DNA of 41,422 nt, from NCBI RefSeq assembly GCF_937910895.1, contig NZ_CALEMI010000083.1:1-41422 (forward strand), in the 5' to 3' direction. Below, one piece after another: positions 1 to 10,700 of this stretch. The stretch's first letter is position 1. Each line of letters opens with the position of its first letter. The notes beneath the pieces were generated by a model. The model was given only the letters and a program-made list of their open reading frames with translations. It ran no database searches and had not been told where the DNA came from. The position numbers and the translations under genes were made by a program. This DNA comes from an uncultured Dokdonia sp. (GTDB lineage: Bacteria > Bacteroidota > Bacteroidia > Flavobacteriales > Flavobacteriaceae).

Positions 1-37
1 AATAACTGAGTTAAAAACTGAAAGAACCAAAATCTTC

Positions 38-75
38 AAAATATAAAAGACCGCCTAAATTGTTTTTAGACGGCC
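38..75 (-). terminator. Probable intrinsic terminator, minus strand
   Basis: Arms at 49-59 and 65-75 enclose a 5-nt loop. Read on the minus strand the stem is 11 bp with two G-U pairs. On the plus strand the same positions are A-C and C-A mismatches, so the RNA is more likely made from the minus strand. A U-rich tail (UUUUAUAUUUU) follows on that strand. It probably ends the gliding-operon transcript or a small RNA from 76-747. Confidence 0.6.
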
Positions 76-747
76 TCATTATTTTTGCTAAATTTTATTG
101 ACTTAATGCTATCATTATTAGTGATCATATTTAGGTAAAGATTTGAAAATCGAACGTAGAGCAATCCATTAAAAGTATCCTCTTAAACTCATATAGTGTT
201 TTAGGACGCCACAGCAGCTCCAAACTAACTCGTTAGACAACTATTCTACTACAACAGAATAAGTGTTCTAAAATATGTCCTAAGGGCAAAACTCTTGAGT
301 TTTATTCAAAGGAATTAGATCAACTAATTTGAAGATTCTATTTTGAATATAAAATACGAAGGTGTTATCTAGAAAATAACGGATACACTTTTGAAGAATA
401 TATAACCCTTTGTATCGACACCTTTATTTTAGAAAGATATCTTATACTAAAATTAACGTGAGTTCGACATACCTTTTCTTCTTTTTCTCTAGTATACGAC
501 AGAATGTAAGTTCTGGGCGAGATGAGGCGGTGGCAATTTCCGTTAAAAAATTTTGAAGCCTTGGAAACGACAAAGCGTGAACTTTAGGCATGGAGGAGCG
601 ACGGAGGAAACTCCTTGTAGTTTTTCGCTTTAAGCGAAAGAATACCTAATATGCCGTAAGGTTCTCCATACGGAAAACTTAAAATGATATAAAATAATTA
701 CCAAGTTATAAGTTAGTTAACTTCGCTATGAAATGATCTGTATTATT
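76..747. other. Intergenic region downstream of sprF, no gene recognised
   Basis: This 670-bp stretch has no convincing ORF or tRNA. It contains a pyrimidine-rich segment at 452-510 that reappears in imperfect form at 18659-18719. It also contains a near-palindromic stretch around 617-637 (TTTCGCTTTAAGCGAAA) and a purine-rich patch near 592-616. It may hold the 3' UTR of the sprF transcript or an unrecognised small RNA. Confidence 0.4.
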
Positions 748-1743
748 CTAATATGCCCAAGTTCTAGCCCCTTCATTAGTCGCTGTACAAGGACAACTAC
801 CTCTGCCTTGAAGAAAGTCAAAACCTATTGTAATAGAATGTGTTCCAGAATTTAACGTTATGAAGTCATTAAGTGTAATTTGATAGGCATACGACACGAA
901 GAAAATTGACCTTTTTACACCTACCATTGGACCTATCCCTAATGGATTTCCAACTTGATCATTAAGGAAACGATAGGTAGCTCCCGCCCAGTAATAATCA
1001 TTTCTTCTATTATACTTACGGTACTTTAGATTAATATCTGTGCTCGATCTCCCGTCACTCATATATCGTTGATAAAATATAGACGGCTCCCACTGTGAGT
1101 AATTATTAGTTTTATAGGTATAGCCTGAATAAACTTGTAAGTTGAATAACAAATTAGGTTCAAAACCAGAAAACTTGTCAATATCCTTTGGGAGAATGTT
1201 ATTGGCATTTACACTAAGAAAAATCTCTCTAAAACGATACAACGCTCCTACATCAAAGTTTAGATTTGTTACAGCACGATTATCTGTAACAAATGGATCT
1301 ATAAAAGGCATATCTATGGTAGGTGAAAAATTTTGTATGTCAATACTAAAACTATTTGTATTTACTGATAAGCCAAAAGAAAGATACTGTTGTGTCTTAT
1401 AATCAAGCGTGAGATGGTGTGCGTATGATATTTTAAATCCTTGTTGACGCGTATTTCCATTTCTATCGTTGTATAATGACACGCCTAAACCAGATCGATC
1501 CGCAAAACGCAAATCTGCATAAAGAGCTTGGTTATCTGGCGCATTAGCAATACCTACCCATTGTGTGAGTGCATTGAGACGTATACGAAAATTATCACCT
1601 ATACCCGCAAAGGTAGGTGCTACTACAAAATTACTATCTGCTAGGTATTGACTAAAAACAGGTAAATTAAGTTCCTGAGTAAAACCTTGCGTAGTACTAC
1701 ACAGAAATAGCACATAAAGGATGTATTTTATTAATGTTTTCAT
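748..1743 (-). CDS. sprF: SprF, PorP/SprF-family outer-membrane protein
   Basis: A 331-aa protein with an N-terminal signal peptide ending near TTQGFTQ, followed by the alternating aromatic/polar beta-strand pattern of the PorP/SprF family. It begins with the usual 'PVFSQYLADSNFVVAPTFAG' block, where an outer-membrane protein announces a host-sized barrel. In Flavobacterium johnsoniae, SprF is needed to bring the adhesin SprB to the surface through the type IX secretion system. Here it lies 27 bp downstream of the sprB-like gene, the same order as in that species, so it is probably the dedicated secretion or anchoring partner of the 3251-aa protein. It is the last gene of the minus-strand operon. 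Family assignment is firm; the symbol rests on synteny. Confidence 0.88.
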   Translation of the reverse strand: MKTLIKYILYVLFLCSTTQGFTQELNLPVFSQYLADSNFVVAPTFAGIGDNFRIRLNALTQWVGIANAPDNQALYADLRFADRSGLGVSLYNDRNGNTRQQGFKISYAHHLTLDYKTQQYLSFGLSVNTNSFSIDIQNFSPTIDMPFIDPFVTDNRAVTNLNFDVGALYRFREIFLSVNANNILPKDIDKFSGFEPNLLFNLQVYSGYTYKTNNYSQWEPSIFYQRYMSDGRSSTDINLKYRKYNRRNDYYWAGATYRFLNDQVGNPLGIGPMVGVKRSIFFVSYAYQITLNDFITLNSGTHSITIGFDFLQGRGSCPCTATNEGARTWAY

Positions 1744-1770
1744 AGGTTAAGTTTTTAAGTTGCTTCGGTA

Positions 1771-4700
1771 TTATCTATACAGCGTAAAGTGACCAACAAA
1801 TTGTCGATCATTCTCTGAAAGACCCAGGGTTACTACATACCAGTAATCACCAGAAGGCAGTTCTTTGCCATCATATTCTCCATTCCAAGTGTAGCCAGGG
1901 CGTATAAATGCAACCACACGTCCATAACGATCAAATATTTTAGTTTTAAGGTTCGGATAGTTGTCTACGCATCCTGGGGCCCAGGTATCTGCTACTCCAT
2001 CATTATTCGGGGTAAAATAATTTGGGATACATACATCAACAAATTCAATAAAAATTTCTGCTTCAGCAATACATCCAGCTTGATCAGTTACCGTCACCCG
2101 ATACGTACCTGTTTCAGAAATAATAAATACGTTCTCACTACCTGTGGATATATCATTAAATGTATACTCATAATTACCAAAACCTCCTGTTGCAGTCGCT
2201 ATGATTTCATTATAATTCCCCTCTACAACAAAAAGTGATAAAGGATTGATCAGATCAATATCAAAGAAATCTGTGCTCTGGATACATCCATTAGCATGTC
2301 TAACCAAAATATAATTTGCCACGCTAAAAGGAATATCTGTAAACACATTACTGCTTTGATAAGGACCTCCATTTAGCGAGTATTCCAAAAGTGTTAGATC
2401 TGTTATACTGTCATCTACCGTTACGGTAACGACATTACTTGGAAGATTATCAATACATAAATATTCAACGTCAACTAATGGATTAAGGGTTACAGATTCT
2501 GGAAACGATATATTCCAAACAGATTCACATCCCTGATTATCTCGAATATAAACTATGTGATCCCCTCCCGAGAGATTAGTAAATGTAAATACAGTTTGCA
2601 AAGCTTCTCCTGTAGTGTAAGGACCATTTTCATTGTCAAGACTTACAGAATACGGAAGTGATCCTCCTGAAATGTCTACACTAAATGAACCGTCTTGTTC
2701 TCCTGAACACTGTTCTGGAAATATAGAATCTGCGACGATGCCAAGTATAACTGCTTCTGGATCGATCAATGTAAATTCTAGGGTTAAGAAACACCCTAAT
2801 TCATCTTGAACAATTACAACATAATCTCCAGGTTCTAAATTTTCAAAGACATTAATGTCAAAAAATTGATCTAAATTAGGCGAAATGGCATATTGAATCA
2901 TTCCAGTTCCTCCAGTTGTGGAGATTTCTAGTATCCCATCATTTGCACCTCTACAGGTTATTTCGGTAATATCTAATGTAGCATCCAGTCCGTTTTCAGG
3001 CTCAGTAATTTCTATAGTTTCAGAAATCGCTTCGCAATCTCCACTTTCTACAAGTACTATATAAATACCAGCTGAAAGTCCTTCAAAAGTGCCAGGTGGA
3101 TTTTGACTTATTGGAATGGTAGCACCTGTACTATCCTGTAACGTATATATATAATCCCCTACTCCTCCTTGAGCTGTTGCAATTATACTACCAGTGCTAT
3201 CACCAACACAATTTATAGCTGGATTCAAAGAATCAAAATTAACTTCTAAGGGTAGTAAAGGATCTATTGTTATCTCATTAAAAACACCATCGATACAACC
3301 ATTTGCATCTCTTATGTAGTATTGATACGAACCTACAGGTACAGTAAAGCTAACGCTGCTTGTAAAGGTTCCTAAAGGATTACTGAAATCACTAGTTTCA
3401 CTATAAGTGTAAGGCGCTATACCACCAGATGCTGTTAATGTAAGTGTTGCTTCAGTAGCGCATGTCTGAGCTGTATTTAAAACAAGACTTGCTTGAATTT
3501 GATCTGGTTCGGTAATGGTAATATCATCAGAAATAAGTTCACAACTATAAGGATCTTGAATCGTAACGGAATACAGACCTGCACCTAAATTTGTGAACGT
3601 ATTGGAAGTTTGAGGACCAAATGTACTTGGGTTAGGAAAAATTCGATTAAGTGTGTAATTGTAATCAGCTCCTTGACCTCCAGTAACGTTAGTAATAGTA
3701 ATAGAGGCTGACTGATCTCCAAAACAAGTAACTTGAGTAGTACTTGGAACAAAAGTTGCATCTATAAGGTCAGGAACTTCTAATAATATAGTTTCACTAT
3801 GTAGACATCCATTTGCATCACGTACAGTTACATCATAAGAACCAGCGCTTAAGTTTTCAAATGTTCCATTACTTGAAAAAGGTACAGTGCTCGCTCCATC
3901 AAGTTCATACTCATAAGGTGGTGTTCCTCCAGAACCAATTGCTGTTATAATTCCTTGATCATTCGTACAAGTTACATTGAAGCTTTCTGAAGCACTCAAG
4001 GATAAGGCCTCGATAGGGGTTGCTATATTTTCAGTATTTGAAGTTGCAACACAAAATGGACTTTCAGTAGCTGTGACACTTATTGTATAATTGCCTGCCT
4101 CTAATCCAGTAATGAGTTGCGGATTATTGCTCGTATTAGAGGTTTGTATTGGGCCGACCGGTGTACCTGTACTATCTAATACTTGATACTCATAATCGCC
4201 TGTATAGCCACTTACCGTAAGTTCCATCTGACCAATAGTATTTTCAAAACAATCAATGTCCTGAATAGTGCTTATTGTTGCCTCAATAGTATCAAAAGGA
4301 TCTATCACAAATGGGTCTGTTAAGAAATAACAATTCGTATCCAAGTCATTTACCTGAAAGAAATAGGTTCCTGGATTAGCTAGAGCAAAAGTATTTGATG
4401 TTTGAGGTGTTCCATCAGGAAGCAACTGGTAGTTAAAGTTTCCAGAACCTCCAGTTACATCTATTGTTACCTCACCAGTGCCATTACAATCGATCGGATT
4501 GATTGTTGCTATTGCTGCGGCTGTAATTGTAGGTAAAGGATTAATAGTTACCGTATTTGATCCTGTACAACCATTAGCATCGGTAACAAATACATCAATT
4601 GTTTGAACACTACCCGTATCTAAAATTGTAAATGTATTTGTAGTGGAGTAATTAGTTCCATCTATACTATATGAATATGGAGCGGTACCTCCAGACCCTG

Positions 4701-7700
4701 TAATAGTTACCATTGAAGAATTTACAGAATTATCTGGTGCACACATAAATTCGGTAGCTATAGCAGAAGCTTCTAAAAGAGAGGGTTGATCTATAGTGAT
4801 GTCTGCCATTTCAAAACAACCTCTTCCAGAGTTCACTTGTACAGTATAAGTGTCTGCTGGAAGATCAAGGAAAATATTTGAATTTTGAGCAGGTACAATA
4901 ATAGGCGCAATAATCTCGTATGTATAGATTGGATTGTCATTTCCAGCTAATAAAGTCACTGTAATACTACCATCGTTTCCAGCAAAACAACTTACATCAG
5001 TTACGTCAGTTTCAAAAGTTACAGGAGTAGGCGCATCGAGAGTTATTTCTATTGTCGCTGTACAGGTACTTAATGGATCTGCATCTCCTACTGTGATGAT
5101 GTACGTTCCAGATGGGACTCCAGAAAATATGTTGCCAGTGAGTGTCACTGAAGCAGGATTTGGAGCAATTGTATACGTATAATTTCCAGAGCCACCACTA
5201 GCATTCACTTCGATTTCACCATCATCGTCATCACAAGATGACAATGCTATCACTTGTACACTCGGGGCAAGTGGAGCTAAAATATCCAACGATATGGAAT
5301 TACCACATCCGTTTGCATCTTGAACTTCTACCGTATGCGTTCCAGAACTTAGTCCTGAAAGCGTAAAAGGAATTGTTTGTACTTGAAAAGCGCCACCATC
5401 AATACTAAAACTATAAGGTGGAGCTCCAGCCGTGGTTAGTGTTACATCAATTTCAAAATCACCTTCTGGTGTGTTACAAGAATTTGCTACAACTGCGTTT
5501 ACCACTGGAGAAGGATCCATATCAACTATTTGAGCTGGACTCGTCACGATACACCCATAGGCATCTTGTACGTGTACATAATAGGTTCCTGCATCAACAT
5601 TAAAAACACTCTGATCAGCCCAGGATGGATCTGTTGCCAAAGGAGCAGTAGCAGTTGTAGTAATTTGATATTGGTACGGTGAAGTTCCATCTTGACCTAT
5701 TGCAGTAATAATACCAGAGGCTAGATTACAATTTGCATCTTGATCAATATTTACAGATAAGTCGAGAGGTATTTGTGACTCGTTGATATTAAACGATGCC
5801 GTAATGACACCACAACCTGAGTTAGATCCAGAGGTTTCACTTACCAATACATAATAGTTTCCTACTCCTAAAGGACCTAAATCAGAAACGGTTATTGAAG
5901 AATTAGCAGAAACTGTATCCATACCTGAGACTCCAGTGGTAATTTGATTTAGAGAATTAAAAATCTCATAATCAATAGCTACATCGGTACCATAAATGCT
6001 GGTTACAGTAAAGGATACATCACCGTCACCATTTCCTGTACAGGTAATATTATCAATATCTGGTGCAGAAACTGATAGCGTTGAATCTGTTGGTATAGGA
6101 ATATCTGCTGTTTCAAAATACGTACACATGGTCGCGGCATCATAGACCATAAATGTATACGTAAGTCCTGGGGTTAGACCTGTAAATATTACGCTTCCTG
6201 GAGACGATTCTGGAAACCAATCTCCAACAGGATTAGGATATACTGGAACAGGATCTGTATATATAGCAAAGAAAAATGGTCCTGAACTACCTAAAACGGT
6301 ACTCACAGAAACCTCAGTAGTTCCGCCAGCTGTACAATCTACCGTAGAATTAACTATAATATCTAAATCGTTAGGTGGCGATGCAATAAGTATATCTTGA
6401 GTCAATAAAGAACAACCGTTTTCATCAATAACATTTACTTGATAAAGACCAAACTCAATAACATCAAAACTGATAGCAGTGGTTCCTGTTACATCTAGTG
6501 CTTGATCCATATAACCGCTTGCACCTGTAACATAGATGTCATACAGTCCTGTACCTCCTATAATGCTATTTACGCGAATTTCACCGAGTGAAATTCCTCC
6601 TGCTTCACATGTGATATCAAAAGGTTCAATGTCTACGATAATAGGATCTGGTTCACTTATAGTAATTGTCTCTATATCCGTACACTCATTCCCATCTGTT
6701 AATGTAATGGTGTAATCTCCTGCAGGAAGTCCCGAAGTCTGGGTACCGTAATCCGTACTTGAAGTTGTGTTGAAAACATTAATAAGAAAAGGAGGTGTTC
6801 CTGCGGTCATATCAATAGTTACATCAATAGTTCCATTTTCATCACCATTACATCGTATTGCTTGCGCTACCACAACAAGGTCTATTTCGGGAGGAGAAAG
6901 AGGATTAACAACCACAACATTTGATTCTGCGGTACATCCCTCATCATCAGTAATTCGAAACTGATAACTTCCAGCTGCTGCTGTATTGTAGGTAAATGGA
7001 GAAGGAGTCGACCCTTGGTTGCTATAAGGATTCCCATCCACAGCAACTTCATAGCTAAAAGGTGGCGTACCTCCGCCTACTGTTACTGTTATTTCAGCAT
7101 CTGTAGATACTGTACAATCCAAGTTATCACTTAATACTGCAGAAACAGTAATCTCTGGTGCTATAATTGAAGCTGGCAAAGTGACGGTACATCCATAAGC
7201 ATCACGTACTACTATGGTATAACTACCAGGGATTAAATTGTTAAACACATTGCTTGATTGGAAAGGTGCACCATTCATACTGTATTCAAAAGGTGCTACT
7301 CCAGAATTCACTGTCACTTCTATAGTTGCAGCGTCGGTACCATCATAACATAAATCTGAAACATTACTTATCTCAGCTTCAACATCTTCTGGGATGGTTA
7401 GATTAAAAGTTGTCGATTCTTGACAACCGTTAATATCTTCTACAGTTACCGTGTAAAGTCCTGCGAGACTTAAGCTGGTAAACGTATTATTAGATTGGGG
7501 TCCTACTATGGAGCTATCTGGTTGTGTAAGCGTGAATGTGTATCCTCCCCAACCTCCAGAAGCAGCTAGTAGCACACTTCCACCATCATTACAAGTTATT
7601 GGATTTTCATCTGCAGTAAGTTGCAGAGGTGTTACTGGCTCATCAATAGTCTCAATGTTACTGGTCGCTTGACAATTTGTTAGTAAGTCCTGAATGACAA

Positions 7701-10700
7701 TAGTGTAGGATCCTGCAGCAAGTCCTGTAAGTAATATAGGAGAGGTTCCAACTATTGAAGGAGCACCATTAACGCTATACTCAAAATTTGTAGTTCCTGA
7801 AACGGTTACTAAAATCGCTCCATCAGAACCACCCACACAAGTCACGTCATTTTGAGTTTGAGCACTTACACTTATTACAGATAAAGCATCAATAACATGT
7901 TGCTCACTGTAGATACATTCATTAGCATCTCTAACTTCAAAAGTATAGATATCTGGTGATAGTCCAGTAAATATATTAGACGATTGATATGCTGTAACTG
8001 CCGATACGGGCGCAATGATTCTAAATTCCAACGGACTCACACCACCCGTTGCAGTGATCGTTACATCACTTGTATTTGATGGACAAGTGATCGGCGTATT
8101 TGTAAAATCCAAATTTGTTGGAGGATCCAATGGTAATACAACTACCGCCTCAGTGGTAAATGTACATCCATTGGCATCTTGAATGACGATGGTATATGAT
8201 CCTTCTGTCAATCCAGAAAAAACAGTTCCCGATTGAAAATTAACACCGTCAATACTATATGTATATGTTGGTGTTCCGCCACTTACATCGGTTACTGTGA
8301 TCTCAGCAGCACCAGTTGTACAAGTAAAGTTTTCTGTAATAGATACATTACCTATAATAGGATCTGGAATTTCTATAATTACAGATTGAGGGTCTGTGGT
8401 ACACGATGAAGGACCAAAAGTATAACGAATAAGCGTTTCATAAGTTCCAGGTGCAAGATTTACAAATACTGAAGAGTTAGAATAACTTATACCATTATCA
8501 ATACTATATTCCAAACTACTTCCATTTGTATTGGTTACCATAAACTCAATAACTCCACTATTGCCAGAGTCAGAACATAGAATATTAGTAGAAGATACAG
8601 TAAAATCTGGAGGTAGAATTTCTTCAACTTCCAAGGTGGTAGTCGCCTCACAATTATTTGCATCTACAACTGTAATATTATAAGTTCCTGCACTGTTTAT
8701 TAAATAAACGGGATCACTTTGAAAAACAGTCGTACTATTTATAAAATATACATAGGGAGGCGTTCCACCATTTGCATTCATATTTATCTCCCCTTGAGCC
8801 TCTTCATATACTGGGTTGTCGTCCTCATCAAATATTGGGTTTCCGTTACTGTCTACGGCCTGAATCAAACAATCTATAAAAGGAGCAATGAGGTCCGCTG
8901 TTAACGTGAGTAGGGGCGGTTCAATAATCGTAACTTCTTGAGTATCTATACAGCCGTCCTCTGTTTCTACAGTAGCAGTGTAAATACCTGGACCTAAGTT
9001 TTCAAAATTATAATTATTCTCGATTATAGGACCAACAGTATTCACTAAAACACCCCCTTCGAAGATAGAGAAAGTATACTGTGGTTCTGCATCAATAGCT
9101 ACTACTTGAATACTTCCCAAATCTCCATGACATAAAGGTTGAATGATCCCCGCGTCAAAAGTAAAATCTCTCTCACGCACAAGCACATCGAGCACGGTAA
9201 AAACACAAGCATCTACAGGCACATTTATTTGTCTTATATACACAGTATAAACTCCTGCGGTACTCACATTAAATACATTACTATCTTGATAATTAATACC
9301 GTCCAAACTAAACTCATAATTACTAGGAACATTATTTACAGTTATAGTTCCTAGGCTATCACACAAAATATCTGTGACTACGACAGTTGGGTCAAGTATA
9401 TTTTGGTATACATTAAAAAAGAATTGGTTAAAACATCCTCCATCATAATTAACTGTCAGTCTAAATTGTCCAGCAGTATTTACCGTAAAATCTGAACCTG
9501 TGGCTACTTGATTCCAAACACATCCTCCATCTTCGTTTGCACAATCAATGTCGCTTACGGGAGGACAGCTTGTTTCATCAAGTTGCTCCCAGATAATCGA
9601 ATTTGAGTCTGTTATATCTGCTGTTAGTTCTCTAAAATCATTTAACCCACATAAAAAAATGTTAGGCAAAAGCTTGCCATCATCAGGACAAGTAACGATT
9701 TCGTCTGCTTGCGGAAGGATCGGATTAGTTTGATCTTCACCATACGTTACTACATTGAATATTTGTATAATTGATCTACAAGGCGCAGGTGCTGTATTGA
9801 AAACATAATAGGTCCCACTTTCTGTAACAGTTAGTGATTGGGTAGTTGCAATGACTGGTATACCTGATGGGTCGGTTGACCAAGAATATGTGGCATATCC
9901 ATCTGCTGCAGTTAAGACTGTACTTTCTCCACATAAAATGGCATTTTCCTCAAACTCACAATCATCGATATCTGCTAAAAAATTAGTAGCTTGTGGAACT
10001 AATAAACACCCCGTATTTGAGCTTACGCTAGGATCATCTGTAATGACAAAATCAGGATTAATAGTTCCTATATAACTTCCAAAAGCTTGGTTTTGAATAA
10101 GATTTGAACACGCTTCGACTAAATGGCTACAAGTATCAACAACGTTAACTTGAATTCTAAACTCGACAACAGGATCATTTTCTTCAATTAAATAATCTTC
10201 AACAGAAAGTATGAGTTCACGTGTTGTAGGGTTGTAACTTACTGGGTTTACACCTGCTGGTAAATCCAAGCCCGCAGGATAATCGAATACTATATTTATG
10301 GGTAAGACATCTCTAATAGTAAATTCTCTACCATCATCATTCCCAACATTTTCAAAGGAAATTACATAATTAAGTTCTTGCCCTAAATTGACCACTTGGT
10401 CGCTAATGTCATTTCCAAATTCATCTTCTACTAATTTGGTGAGAACTATTTTTGGTTCAATTATCTCTACAGCAAAAGCGAAAAAATATTGCAAAAAGAA
10501 ATCACTAGTAGTGGTGAGACTCATAATAGCAGAAGTATCTCCATTTGCAATCACATTATTGCCTGGGTTAGGTACACTAATGACCCCTGTATCAAAACCC
10601 AAAGTGTTAGAACTGTTTGGAATTCTGTTATCAACAGGTTGTGCATCAAGCTGTGTTACAAGACTTCTGAAGAAATTTCCAGCTGGTCTGTCTATAGTTG